Part shown: positions 1 to 10,744 of the stretch, in pieces
Layout of the letters: every line of letters starts with the position of its first letter
How positions within the stretch are numbered: the first letter of the stretch is position 1
Made by a program: the position numbers and the translations under genes
Notes under the pieces: model-generated
Databases searched by the model: none
Seen by the model: the letters and a program-made list of their open reading frames with translations, nothing else
What the model was told of the DNA's origin: nothing
NCBI GenBank assembly: GCA_031002005.1
Contig: CM061921.1
Coordinates: 144,865,283 to 144,929,282, forward strand
Source: Vandiemenella viatica
Taxonomy: Eukaryota; Arthropoda; Insecta; Orthoptera; Morabidae
Direction of reading: 5' to 3'
DNA length: 64,000 nt

Positions 1-1990
1 TAATTCCTTGATCAGTTATTGTAATTTATCCCTACTTCCTTGCCATCTCTTAACTCTGTTTTGTTCTCTTCTTACTAGCCTATTTATCCTCCTAACCTCC
101 CTATTTTAGTTTGTAGGTTCCATACTTCTCTTTATTTTCTGTTTTAGAATTAACTTCTCCAATTCTTGTTATTTCCTGGAACTACGTCCACTTTAACTCC
201 TCTGTAACATGTGCTTTTCTTCCACATACTGAACCTTCCCATGAAATATTTATTTAGTTCTGAAATATGTGACTTTTTATAATTATACCTATCACGATCT
301 TCGATCACCTGGTAAATTTAAATCTTCACCAATAATTACTATTTTATACTCAACTTAGAACTCTGAAAATGTATTTAGTTTCTCCTCAAGGACCTCATCT
401 TCATGATTAATTCTTTTAATGCGGCAAGTACAGCCAAAACGTTTTTTCTTTTTTATCAGTCCATTAATCAACCCCTAGTAATACACTTCAGTGTTCTGTG
501 AAGGTTAACTGTAGTAATCTTTGCTAACCACTCCTCCACCTATTGCTCCTCCAGATCTACAGTACACTCTATAACTGTTGGGAAAAATCCATGTTGTCTA
601 TTACTCCTTCCTGTAGCCAGGACTTTACCATTATAATGTGTATCTCCTTTGAAAAACCAAATGCTATTACTTTGTTCCTTATACCCCTAAAGCTCACTAG
701 AAATCATCTTATACCTGGATTTGTGCTATTTTCAACATTATTCTTCATCTTCCTAGTTATCACCCCATCTTTTATTATTTGTACATCTTCAACTATTTCT
801 TTAGCAGTTATTATGATTTTTTATCTGCATTTAGTATACATCTGATTACATCTAAGATTTATCCACTCACCAGCAGCCTCTAATCCATAAAAAGGCACGG
901 CCTAACCCATCATAATTGGAAGTGGGCTCTCTTACAGCATTAGCTAATAGCTCAGGAAGTACTCCCTTACATCTTTTGTTAGTTGTAGGCCTTTCCTAAT
1001 GAAACCACACCTACCAACGGTGTCCACAGGCATAACTCCCAAGACAGAATTAATGTCTTTCTCACACAGTACCTCCATCTCCATGTTTATCTGCCTCATA
1101 GTATAGTTCAACTTTGGTCAGTCATGGCAAGTGAAAACCTGCGTGAGCTCAACCATGGTTTGCTGCACTTCTTTCACCCCCTTCCTTAGCTCACTGTCTA
1201 TTCTATAACTCCTGTTTCTAGCAGTAATATTCTTGGCACCCCTCCTCTATCACTAATCTATCCTCCTCAGTGAAATCCATACAAAGTGATAGTGTACCCC
1301 TTATTACCTAATGTAATATTACACTAGATTTGAAAAAAACTGGCAGCCTGTTCCTAACTGATTCTGCAGATCATAAATATCAGCTAGGAGCAGAACTGTA
1401 TTCTTCATATTTTTTCCTTGCACGTCACTATTCCCAATTCTGCTGCGTCTCACCTTTTCCTACATCTGCATGACTCTCTTCTCTTTCTGACTCTGGCAAT
1501 AGGTCAAACCTATTTCTCCCTTGAAGTGTCTGGCTTCTTCATCGTGTTTACCATATTTCCTGCATGACCTGTTATCAGCTCCCAACCACTCTTTTCACAA
1601 TCCCATCTAAACTCACCATCTTTCCATTCAGCCTCTATAGGCTGAGTCTGAAGAGGCCCATCATTTTGCTCTTCTCCCTGATGGTTTTACCCATTTCTCT
1701 AGTATTTTCTTCTTGGTCTTTAAGTTTCCTATCCCTAAAACAAAGTGAACAAAACCATGGTAAAGCCTCATTTAATTTCCAATTTCCTTCTCCAGTACAT
1801 CCCCAGTGAAAATACTTTTTACCTCACTGCAGTCCACACCATTTGACACAAACCTGTGACTAATTTTCCTGGCATAATTCTTCCAAAAACTCCTAATAAC
1901 TCCTACACAAATGTTAAGGTTTAAAAATGAATCTCTATGTATTTTGAAATTAACACATATGGTAATAAAAATTATGTGATGCACTTAAAT
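1..1990 (-). mobile_element. Decayed non-LTR retrotransposon (ORF1 and endonuclease part), cut by the window edge
   Basis: Read on the minus strand, 1700-1980 gives a reading frame (1772-1984) that runs on into a CxxC pair (WFCSLCF, about 1735-1760) followed by a charged stretch, like a PHD-type zinc finger at the end of a LINE ORF1. Further downstream on the same strand, 540-625 encodes SWLQEGV and then a GGAIGGGV-like stretch, and 301-340 encodes VIIGEDLNLPG; both resemble AP-type endonuclease motifs of Jockey/CR1-type LINEs. Frames are broken many times. The reverse transcriptase would lie beyond the left edge. It may be the 5' half of the LINE family seen at 24.9-28.7 kb, but that link is inference. 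Confidence 0.6.
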
Positions 1991-2022
1991 GATTTTTTCC
2001 TTATTGTTTGATAGGGATATAA

Positions 2023-2996
2023 TGGAGCTCGGCATTCGTAAGTGCGGAACTTCTGCATGAAATTCTACCTCCACTTCCACATTCGCATCCACAACTTTTA
2101 AAGTGGAAGTATAGTGGATGCTTAGTTTACATTTCATTATATGTATCTTATTCTTTTCTCTTTGTACAAGAATTGTCCTATCGTCGCTTAGCTAGTAAAA
2201 ATGTGGTTGTTTTCTTTCTTACTTTACTGTAATAAAGATAACAATGAACTGATCGGTGTTTTTACCTAATCACGAAATTACAGATTTGAACTTACATATG
2301 AAGTGAAGTGGCCTATTCACCACCCACTTGTACGACCTCCAGTAGAACTACTGTAGGATACGCTCACCCATTCATGCTACTATAAGGCGTCTAAGCACTC
2401 ATGCTATCTAGCAATGCACCAGTCTCCTTATTTTCACACTCATAGGGTGTTTTGTCTAATCAAGATCCAACACCATTACTTGCTGGATGAAAGGGCCTGT
2501 GTTGGTTGTTTGGGAGTCCAACCACATCCAACATGTCCTGCTTGTAGTCCTGCTACCCCTTTCATTATCCAACAAGAGTCTTACATTGGAAAGTTGGATT
2601 ATCGTAGGTCCTATAACTTGGACTCTGAATGGGCTGCTAGAACGGTGGAAAGGCGGATGCCAGGCATGCTTCAATTACTCAAGCTGCATACTCTGCAAAG
2701 TTCATATGACAAATATTGTTTTGTTGTTGCATGCATAGTTATGTAAATAATTTAATTCACTTGTTAAGGCATCCAACGATTTTTGCTGTTGAAAGTTGAG
2801 GCAGAAAATAATATTACAGTACTAGATGGAAATAGACTTTGGGTATGCAAAATATAGAATTTGTGATAAAAATATACTTATTTTGATTCTAAGTTTATTT
2901 TTGATAAAATATTAACATCTAAATAATTATAAATTTATTTTCCCATACCTGCATCTGCTTCTGCAAAAAATCCGCATCCGTGGATGTCAAGCACTG
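2023..2996. mobile_element. Candidate non-autonomous hAT-type element
   Basis: The left end (GAGCTCGGCATTCG at about 2025) and the reverse complement of the right end (GTGCTTGACATCC near 2980-2996) agree at about 16 of 24 positions and end in CAGTG-like termini, typical of hAT elements. Both sub-ends contain GGATGC/GCATCC-type repeats. No coding frame is convincing and a clean 8-bp target duplication is not visible, so this is an old copy. Confidence 0.4.
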
Positions 2997-3465
2997 AACA
3001 TCTGCATCTGCTAAGGTGACTTGCGTTACAACCTTATTCTTTAGTATTGGATTGATGCTTTATCCCTCAGTCACCTTACTGTAAGCAATAACTAGGTAAA
3101 AAGTATGAACAGGCCAATAAATATAACTTACTTTTTTAAAAAATAAAAATAAAAAATGTACAGTGGCGAGTGGTACAGATATTAGAAATGACATGAGACA
3201 TGTGTATTTTTTTAAAAAAATATGTGCACAATAAACATAATTTTTTGAGAAAACATTTCTAAGGTATCTTTAACGCTATGGATATAGCCTCAGATAACAA
3301 ACTTTCGAAGAAAAAAATTCACATAGATGTTTAAAGAATAATCTCTCCCCCCACCTTTCTTTCTATCTCTACATTGATTCTTAAACTATGGAAACACACA
3401 CAAAAATCATTTCTACACCTGTCCAGTTTTAGTAGATAACTTTTTCTAGGAGTGACCTTCATGCT
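2997..3465. other. Unassigned AT-rich sequence
   Basis: I see A/T tracts and no supportable gene, RNA or repeat boundary here. Confidence 0.5.
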
Positions 3466-3469
3466 TAAT

Positions 3470-4620
3470 ACGAAGGCTGCTTCTTTTTCAACTTCCGATG
3501 GGCTGTATAAAAAAAGACAAATTTACAAAACAATTTAACTATTAAGGGTACAGCAGGGTCTTGTTTTTCTACTAATCACCAAAGTGGTTAAGGCACTTGA
3601 CATATTGTGACACAGCCTTTTCGATGCCCTCTTCAGTCCGCCAGTGAGGAGAGATATGTCTTGACAGCATTGTGAAGTAGGTTGTTGGTGGTGAAACATT
3701 GTCCACCCAACCATGCCTTCAAGTCTCTTAACAGATGAAAATAAGTCAGTGCTAGATCTGGACTATATGGAGGATGATCAAAAACTTCCCACTTGAACTG
3801 CTAAAAAGGTCCTTTGTCACCTTGGCACAGTGTGGTTGGGCATTGTCATGGATCAAAACAATGCCTGACGAGATCATTCCTCTTTGTTTGTTTTGGATGG
3901 CTATAAAGAGATGATTAAAGTTTAAAAATAAACTTCCTTTGTTATTGTTGTCCCTTGCTGATGAAAGTCCACCAACACTCCTTTTTTGTCCCAGAAAACT
4001 GTAGCCATTGTTTTCCTCTGGCTCAGTATCTTTTTAAACATTTTCGGCTTGCCTGGGGAAAGTATGTGCATTTATTGCTTAGATATTTCCTTTGTTTCAG
4101 AATTGTCATACAGGACCCAAGTCTCATCACCAGTAAGGATGGACTTCAAAAATACTTCTCCCTCGTTGTGATAATGTGTGAGAAAATTTGGTGCTGATGC
4201 CATTCATTGCGTTTTGTGGTCATCACTTAACATTTTTGGAATCCAATGGGCACACAGCTTCCGGTATCCCAGGTCGTGTATAGACGTGTACAAAGAAGAT
4301 TTTGAAATTTCTGGAAATTCTTCAGAAAGTTCACTGTTTGTAAACCTTCATTTGCTTATGATCACCTGATCAACACGCTTAATGAGGCCTACAATAACAA
4401 CAGACTTAAGCCCTTTTCCACTTTCAACATGAATGTCAATTCACCTTACTTTAAATTGTCTACACCATTCCTATACACTACCATCATTCATAAAGTTTTC
4501 ATCTTGCACTTTGCTCATACTGTGGGATGGATTTCAGGAGCAACTATGTCCTTTGCTTGCGGAAAGTTTATTACACTTCATACACACAGCTAGACATAAT
4601 ACCCGCATGCTGAAGGGTTA
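3470..4620 (-). pseudogene. Mariner-family transposase relic
   Basis: Minus-strand translation from about 4600 down to 3565 follows a mariner transposase in order: an N-terminal segment with WCRQFK-like and VVIVGLIKRVDQV-like pieces, then YRKLCAHWIPKML, the first catalytic aspartate in TGDETWVLYD, VFWDKKGVLVDF, a degraded HDNAQPHCAK (second aspartate), and FDHPPYSPDLA (third aspartate of the DD34D triad), ending in a SPHWRTEEGIEKAV tail. Frames shift at several points and stops interrupt it, so it cannot make a working enzyme. A terminal-repeat-like sequence (GAAGGCTGCTTCTTTTTCAA) lies at about 3473; the partner end is not visible near 4.6 kb, so the 5' end is probably lost. Confidence 0.8.
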
Positions 4621-4945
4621 ATCTCTACAGTCTATTCATCATAATGGTTGCTTACTTATAATATGTTTTTACCTATATGTGGACTAATATTGCAATACCT
4701 TAGAGAGGTAACACTAAACCTGGTATTTAAAAGGGGAATATCACATATTGCACACCATCAAAAACATACTTTATGCCAAATCAAGCAAAACATTACATTC
4801 TATAAACATAGGCATTTTAATCAATCAAGGATTAATAGCAGCAAAGAAGGAAACTAAAGATAGGTCAATAAAGAACATTACTGGTGCTGGAGTAGCACTG
4901 AAGGATACAATTAGAAATTGCTATTGCTATGGCTACGTTAGAAAA
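4621..4945. other. Unassigned sequence between relics
   Basis: Short open frames occur but none resembles a known family. It may hold diverged upstream parts of the LINE fragment that follows. Confidence 0.4.
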
Positions 4946-4949
4946 CTTA

Positions 4950-5600
4950 GGGTAAGGGGAGGTATTTAGACAATCAAAAGCAATAGTTTGGGAAATGCTG
5001 AAAATGCCATGTTGGAAGAGGTAGAAGTTAAAATGGGAGTGCCATGTGGAAGTGAACTGATTTGTTTCTTGGATGTAATAATAAATTTTGTTTATGGGTA
5101 TAGGGTGGAGAAGGAAATTGCTTGTTGAATACCTGAAGTGTAAATATCTTGGCATAACATTTGATGATCATTTTAACTGGGCAGGTGGTAAGAAAAGGTT
5201 TCAAATCCTTTGTTTATTGGAGAGAGTGACCGCTTATCACAATCAGTAACTAATATGATAAAGGAGCTTGGCAGGGATTCATTGGAAGACAGAAGGAGGG
5301 CAAAGAGAGTGCTAGGAGTGTACAAGGAATATGTGTGGTAAAAAATTGTGGAAAGATAAATAAAAGTGGTGCAGGGAAGTAAAAACGATAACCATGATCA
5401 CAAGCTGCCTCTCGATATCAGGCAATTGTATATATGGTAAGGGAGTCAGTGATTTGAATAAATTACCAAGAGAAGTGATGAATAATTTATCAAAAAGACT
5501 GAAATAATTTTAAATTAAAAATCGTAAAGGGCAAATGTAGGGGGTACAAGAAGGGTGTATAAGGAAATTTTCACTGGAGCATGCTCTTTATTTGATTCAA
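4950..5600 (+). mobile_element. 3' fragment of LINE family L1x (copy C)
   Basis: The plus strand reads VEVKMGVP (remnant of the RT 'PQGSVLGP' region) at about 5020, then LKCKYLGITFDDHFNW near 5140-5180 and the C-terminal region ending about 5500. The same order and wording occur at 24.9-26.3 kb and 27.5-28.7 kb. The copy ends with the family tail (G-rich run, then a GGAGCATGCTC-like hairpin near 5575). It is internally deleted and frameshifted. 'L1x' is only a label used here for this local family. Confidence 0.75.
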
Positions 5601-5607
5601 ATTAAAT

Positions 5608-7010
5608 CATTTCAAAATACACAAACCATTATTACATGAGACCCATTTGTCTCTTTTTTACTTAAACAAATCTAACTACATTTCTTCCCAGATTGTAAGG
5701 TCTACACAATATTATTTCCATCTGTCTGTTGTTTAGCCCATAAAGTGTTATAGAATTTGTTTTGAACAGCTTATGATTTACTTTTTCTCCCCACATTTTG
5801 TCCTGTGATTTTAAAGGTTTGAGACTAAATACAATTTTTCCTTTATCATCTGAAATAATCTTAGCCGTCAGAGGCTGACTGGATGAATTTTGTTTCTTTC
5901 CAAATAAATTTTTGACCATTTTGTGGCACTCACCTGATGAAAGAACTTCCCTGTATATGTGGACTTCCATTTTAACTTTCTTATCTAATTTTTTTTCAAT
6001 CCAATAACTTTCTTCAATTTTTGATCTTATCTTTTTCTATGTGTTAGCAAGTTCCTCAACTTCTAAAATTTACCGATGAATTTTTCCATCCATCCTTTCA
6101 TGACCCAGGTTTAACTTATTGAAATATCCTACAATTTCGTAAATGTTTTGAACAACTATTACATTATTTTTTTAAATGGAAAGGAAAGATAAAGTACATA
6201 CATTACTATTGTTGAAGGAAGAATTGCTGCACTGACAAAAAATCCTGTAATATATATATAAAGATAATAATGTACAACAACACACATTTCAGGCTATGCA
6301 GTTGCCCATGAAAATAGAAGAAGAAACACATGAGCTTCGCCCCACGCTTTACCTTAGTCAGCCCATTCACATGAATGATAGTTTTTGATTGACATGTCTT
6401 CTACTGCTCGTTCTACAAATTATGTTTCACCTGTATGAATCTCTTGATTTAAAATAATAACCCTTATGTTTTGTTTTATAATCTAGCTCAGCATACTGCT
6501 CCTACAACTTTCTAATTCATTTCTCATATCTTAATTTTTTTGTTACACTTTCTCTCTATTCTTCAGCAACTAATTTTACGTCTTGTGCCAGCCTTCAATT
6601 TCAAAATTTCCTGTCATATTTGGAATAGAAACTAGATTTTATTTCTAAAAATTTGTTTTAAAATTTATTAATTCAGCATTGTTTTCTTTTGGTTCCAAAA
6701 ATTAACTTTTGAAATTAGCATTTACTTTGTTTTTCTAAAATTCGGCATTTAACTCAGCATAGCTTTCTTTTAAATCAAAAGTTTAATGTCAAACAATATT
6801 TGGTTCAGACTATAATTCTGCATTATTTTCCTTTATTTGGTCCATAAATTCTAGTACCATAGAAGCTACATCATGCCTACTAACATCTGATATTCCCATT
6901 TTTCTGCTTAGTATACAAACTAGCTGTTGCCTGCAACTTTGTTTACATGGACTGTTAATGTACACATTAAACTGACAGTTAAACAGTTGTAACATCATTA
7001 GAGAGAAAAA
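5608..7010 (-). pseudogene. Degenerate gag-like or ORF1-like coiled-coil protein
   Basis: On the minus strand a frame begins near 6998 (MMLQLFNCQF...) and continues, with stops, through repeated KENNAEL/SYAELNAEF-type heptads at about 6830-6650, then to an open frame at 5970-5662 with a basic/aromatic C-terminal part (for example MWGEKVNHKLFKTNSITLYG). Repeated charged heptads are usual in retrotransposon gag or ORF1 proteins. I do not recognise the family, and no protease or polymerase follows. The reading frame is interrupted many times, so this is a relic. Confidence 0.45.
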
Positions 7011-7718
7011 CGTATCTTAATTCCTCCAAATAATATGATACCATTCGTATGATGAAATCATATGTATTTCAACTGCAAGAATTAACTAAATTTGACCAAT
7101 AGTTCTTGTGTGAATTGTGTTTTTTTTTTTTAAATGTATACTAATTTGTGGACACTTTTTTCTTAAACCTCACCTTGCTGTACATTATTCAAAACCTCCT
7201 TAAAATTCAGTCAGCTGTTTTTGTGCGAATCACATTCATCCAAACATACAGAGAGGGACACACAGACACAAATTTTAAAAACAGTTGATTCGTTACCTGT
7301 AGGCCATTAACAATTGACAGCTCATTTTCTCAGAAATATTTTATATGGACAGACTTTGGCCCAGTTACAGACTTATTTTATGTATGGCTATAACAAATTG
7401 ACTTTTAAGACAAGACTTGAAGGAAATACTGTACTGATTTTTGTCCAAAGTTTGTACGAAATGTTAGTCAACAATTTCTTGTTTCACTGATTCTACTAAG
7501 AAAATGAAAAGCCCAAAATTAAAACCTTCTTTATTAGCAGTTTTCACATTTCCCTCTAAATATAGGTAAATACTTTTTCAGGTTGTATACATTTTTTAGT
7601 GATTTACATGTGATGGGACAACTTTATCTATTTATTCCCATGGGTGGGTCATGTCCACTGCTCAAAAGTCCCCTACATTGACTTTAGTTCAGCTGAGCAA
7701 GTCATAAATTATGGCTGC
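7011..7718. other. Unassigned AT-rich sequence
   Basis: No gene is supportable. A stretch near 7200-7275 (hydrophilic CA-rich, with CACACAGACACA) looks like the 3' tail of some LINEs, but this is not strong enough to call. Confidence 0.4.
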
Positions 7719-7722
7719 AGGA

Positions 7723-8123
7723 TGTAAAATTATATTATTTTATATCATCCTTCATTTACTTTATTGTTGCTTTACATTAACAAATACAATTCTCAGTTTC
7801 ATCCAAACTTCGCCGTACTACACACGATCTCTGCTTCTCATCTGTTCTTTACGTCAAAGATCTTCCTCCTACACTGTTTATTCGAGAGATTTTCATGTAC
7901 ATTGTTCATTCGGTAACGGCACATGCATTTCTTTGACACAATATTAATAACACGATAAAAATAACAATATATAAAACACTTTTAACACCATACACACATA
8001 ATCAGCCTAACATTAATCAAATACAAAATAATGAATCGAAAATACCACTATCAATACACTTCCCATTGAAATAATATAAAAAACATTAATTATTTAAAAA
8101 CTAAGATGCTGTGTATTCTTACA
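7723..8123 (-). repeat. 3' LTR of the gag-only element
   Basis: 401 bases, TG...CA, preceded on the plus strand by AGGA. It matches the other LTR over its whole length apart from a 3-base indel near the start, A/G at the CAATACACTTCCC site, and a missing 7-base repeat near the end. Confidence 0.92.
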
Positions 8124-8136
8124 CATCCCCTCGGCC
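8124..8136 (-). promoter_or_regulatory. Polypurine tract
   Basis: Read on the minus strand this is GGCCGAGGGGATG, directly abutting the 3' LTR. Its position and purine run fit plus-strand DNA priming in LTR elements. Confidence 0.7.
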
Positions 8137-8315
8137 AATTTGTCACCAAAATTTGAATTTTGTCAAATTTTGTGTGATTTAACATCACACCATTCATCCA
8201 TACATACATTTTCAGCCATAGTTACATTCATTCACACCCCCGGTATAAGTTCAGATCACATATATATTTTTTTTTTCTAATCCCAACAATTCCTCTGATT
8301 CAATATTCTCATGTG

Positions 8316-8654
8316 TCACTCCCTCTTCATCTTCACGTTCCCTATCGTTGCATCTTCCTTGCACTCTCCGCCACCTTTCTTCCACTCGCACCTCACAATG
8401 TTGTGGCCCTCGTGGTACATATCAAGCCCTTTCTTCCTCTTCACCCCGTCTCTAGTTGATTCCTCCTTCTCATCTTTTCCCACTGTTTCATTCTTTATTA
8501 GCCCACATTTTACCTCATTTTCGTCTTCATCTTCTTCCTTACTCGCCACTCCGTCCAACGGAAATCCGTATTCTCGCTCCTCTTCTTCACCACTGGTCTC
8601 TTCTTCCCTTGCCTCCGCATCTTCAGTTTCTTCTTCGATTTCATGTGTTTCCAA
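8316..8654 (-). CDS. Acidic open frame of the LTR element (ORF2)
   Basis: This 112-residue frame begins METHEIEEETEDAEAREEE and is dominated by Glu, Asp and Lys. It starts 19 bases after the upstream gag-like frame ends, in another frame. No protease or polymerase motif is visible, nor a CCHC zinc knuckle. It may be the C-terminal part of the structural protein reached by a frameshift, or a separate product; I cannot decide from sequence alone. Confidence that it is translated is modest. Confidence 0.4.
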   Translation of the reverse strand: METHEIEEETEDAEAREEETSGEEEEREYGFPLDGVASKEEDEDENEVKCGLIKNETVGKDEKEESTRDGVKRKKGLDMYHEGHNIVRCEWKKGGGECKEDATIGNVKMKRE

Positions 8655-8673
8655 TTCGTGACTTCCTTCATCC

Positions 8674-9273
8674 TTATATGTGAAAGCAATGCCTTATTTC
8701 ACTTTTCCTTCTTGCTTCATCATTTACCTTCTGGTCGTCATTTTCCCATTCGTTCATTCTCGCAAATCCAATTATTTCTCTATGTTCTACTTCCCTCCTA
8801 TCAACATTGTTATCTTCTATCTGCTCCAAACACTGCCACCATTTCAATGGTACGCTGTTGTCAGACATTGCGTTCAATTTCTCGTCAAACTCCCGCCGAT
8901 CTTCACTGTCCTTTTCTCTTCTGTCTTCTTCGCTCTCCATTCCTAGTTTTTCTTTGCATGTTCTCATCACTTGCCTTAACCTGCTTTCTGCTTCCTCTTC
9001 CGCTTCTTTGTCCACCACTTTGTCACAATTTCCTCCCCTTCTCCACTCCTGCATAAATTGCTGTTGATTCTGATTTATTTTCTGCATTTCTCGTTTCGCT
9101 TCCATCTGTTCTTGAATAATCATAGCCAACATTTCTTTTACGGACTTACTCTTTTCGTTGCACAGATTCTTCTCCGCGATGCCAGTTGTTGAATCATCAT
9201 GAACGGTAGCAGCATTACAATCCAGTGCGGTAACTGCCCGCTCCCCAGCTACTTCCAAATTTTTTCCATCCAT
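8674..9273 (-). CDS. Gag-like protein of the LTR element
   Basis: This uninterrupted 199-residue frame is the first ATG frame downstream of the primer-binding site, as expected for gag. It has a central Lys/Glu/Gln-rich helical region (KSVKEMLAMIIQEQMEAKRE, then QKINQNQQQFMQEW) likely to form a coiled coil, and a second Arg/Glu-rich helical region (SEEDRREKDSEDRREFDEKL). No zinc knuckle is seen, so nucleic-acid binding would rest on basic residues. The frame is open while neighbouring older elements are broken, consistent with the similar LTRs. The name is from position and composition, not from recognised homology. Confidence 0.55.
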   Translation of the reverse strand: MDGKNLEVAGERAVTALDCNAATVHDDSTTGIAEKNLCNEKSKSVKEMLAMIIQEQMEAKREMQKINQNQQQFMQEWRRGGNCDKVVDKEAEEEAESRLRQVMRTCKEKLGMESEEDRREKDSEDRREFDEKLNAMSDNSVPLKWWQCLEQIEDNNVDRREVEHREIIGFARMNEWENDDQKVNDEARRKSEIRHCFHI

Positions 9274-9353
9274 TCTTATTTCAAAATTTTCATCACTTCC
9301 TTTCCGAAGATTACAGGTTTCTTTTATTATCGAGCTAAATAATTAGCTCTGCG

Positions 9354-9371
9354 TCACGGTCACAGTCGCCA
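9354..9371 (-). promoter_or_regulatory. Primer-binding site
   Basis: On the minus strand TGGCGACTGTGACCGTGA begins two bases inside the 5' LTR. TGGCGAC-type sites in insect LTR elements such as mdg1/412 are primed by tRNA-Arg, so the same primer is likely here. Confidence 0.75.
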
Positions 9372-9373
9372 CA

Positions 9374-9778
9374 TGTAAAATTATTATTTATATCATCCTT
9401 CATTTACTTTATTGTTGCTTTACATTAACAAATACAATTCTCAGTTTCATCCAAACTTCGCCGTACTACACACGATCTCTGCTTCTCATCTGTTCTTTAC
9501 GTCAAAGATCTTCCTCCTACACTGTTTATTCGAGAGATTTTCATGTACATTGTTCATTCGGTAACGGCACATGCATTTCTTTGACACAATATTAATAACA
9601 CGATAAAAATAACAATATATAAAACACTTTTAACACCATACACACATAATCAGCCTAACATTAATCAAATACAAAATAATGAATCGAAAATACCACTATC
9701 AATACGCTTCCCATTGAAATAATATAAAAAACATTAATTATTAATTATTTAAAAACTAAGATGCTGTGTATTCTTACA
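9374..9778 (-). repeat. 5' LTR of the gag-only element
   Basis: 405 bases, TG...CA, followed on the plus strand by the target duplication AGGA. On the minus strand it lies upstream of the primer site and therefore carries the element's promoter. Confidence 0.92.
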
Positions 9779-9902
9779 AGGATGATGGGTCTCTGGATGT
9801 TTGCTTATTTTACTTCCAGCCCTAGGACTGTACAAAATCTCATCCTTGAGCATCCACTCAGTGATTTAATGTATCCTCTGCTCTTTCCCCACTTATTACA
9901 GC

Positions 9903-10072
9903 ATTCAGCATAATGCCAGATTGGTCCAGTTAAGAATATTGGCTGTAAATACTGGTGGCACAGTCACCATGTTGCTCTTCCTGCTGATTATGAAGAATTA
10001 TCAGCAGTGGATGAAATTTTTAGAATGAGAGGAGAATTAGTAGAAATGATAACTGAAAAAATTTAATAAAAC
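9903..10072 (+). pseudogene. Exon-like coding fragment, identity unknown
   Basis: A polypyrimidine tract and CAG (about 9880-9899) precede a segment readable in two frames: HNARLVQLRILAV first, then, after a shift, KNIGCKYWWHSHHVALPADY and on to ...MRGELVEMITEKI and a stop. AATAAA follows the stop directly. The second frame looks protein-like (mixed hydrophobic and charged). The apparent frame change suggests a broken copy, either a decayed last exon or a fragment of a processed pseudogene. I do not recognise the protein. Confidence 0.3.
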
Positions 10073-10079
10073 TTGTTCT

Positions 10080-10510
10080 TTTAATATTTCTCCAAAGTGT
10101 GATACCATCATTATTTTATACAAAGTTTGAGAAGTTTAAAGAACAAGTAAATCGCATTTTGTGACCAACAAATTTCCTCAACAAGCTTGCTTCAGATGAA
10201 AACTATGCACTGGTCATGTTAACTGAAGCAGCCAGAACTTCCTGTAATCTCAGTAGCTGATTTCCTTCACAGACTGCAGTTGTTACACATACAACTTTAT
10301 TGTAGCTTCAAGACTGGCTGTGACTGTCTGCATAGTCCTTATATGCTTATTCATAAAAAATTTGAGAGCTGATTAAATTCCTGAGAAAATCGCTATACTG
10401 GTACAGTCAGCCACAGTCCATGTACTGTCCTGCCAAGGTTCACCCGTTTCATGGCAGAACATCTGCTCCTAGGCCAAGACTGCACCCCCCTGCCTCTGTG
10501 CCAAGTTGTT
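10080..10510. other. Unassigned sequence
   Basis: No supportable gene or repeat boundary; possibly intron or flank of the gene ending at 15.5 kb. Confidence 0.4.
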
Positions 10511-10514
10511 GTCC

Positions 10515-10740
10515 AAGTGTGGCAGGTGAGTGCTAATGCTTGGGCCTTGCATTCAGGAGGACACATATTAAAATCCCTGTCTGGCCATGTAGAATAAGTT
10601 TTTGGTGGTTTCCTGAAATTACTCCAAGGCGAACTCAGGTATGGTTGTTTAAAAAGGTTATGGTTAAATTGCTTCCGTTCCTTGAACCCATCCATTCTTA
10701 GGTTTATTGACCTCGACACCAACAAGTTTCTAGGCCCCAA
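10515..10740 (+). repeat. tRNA-derived SINE, family A, old copy
   Basis: It follows the family A order: a box-B-like stretch (CCTTGCATTCAGGAGGAC, about 10545), then TCTGGCCAT, GTTTTTGGTGGTTTCCTGAAAT, and a tail with GACCTCGACACCAAC. Better copies lie at 39523 and 59570. Many substitutions show that it is old. Confidence 0.65.
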
Positions 10741-10744
10741 GCAA

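Larger units (their letters stand above)
7723..9778 (-). mobile_element. Non-autonomous gag-only LTR retrotransposon
   Basis: The two LTRs (7723-8123 and 9374-9778) begin TG and end CA and are flanked by the 4-bp target duplication AGGA (7719-7722 and 9779-9782). The primer-binding site and polypurine tract both place the element on the minus strand. The 1250-base internal region holds two charged open frames and no protease, reverse transcriptase, RNase H or integrase. The length and TSD size fit the Ty3/gypsy group, but the missing pol prevents firm assignment. It must depend on another element for mobilisation. The LTRs differ by one substitution and two short indels, so the insertion is recent. 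Confidence 0.9.

Noticed and set aside
2414..2746. 110-residue plus frame
   Set aside because: It lies inside the putative hAT element, has frames on both strands and shows no motif.
8311..9067. Plus-strand Ser/Phe/Leu-rich frames inside the LTR element
   Set aside because: They are antisense of the Glu/Lys-rich minus-strand frames, and the PBS and PPT fix the minus strand as sense.
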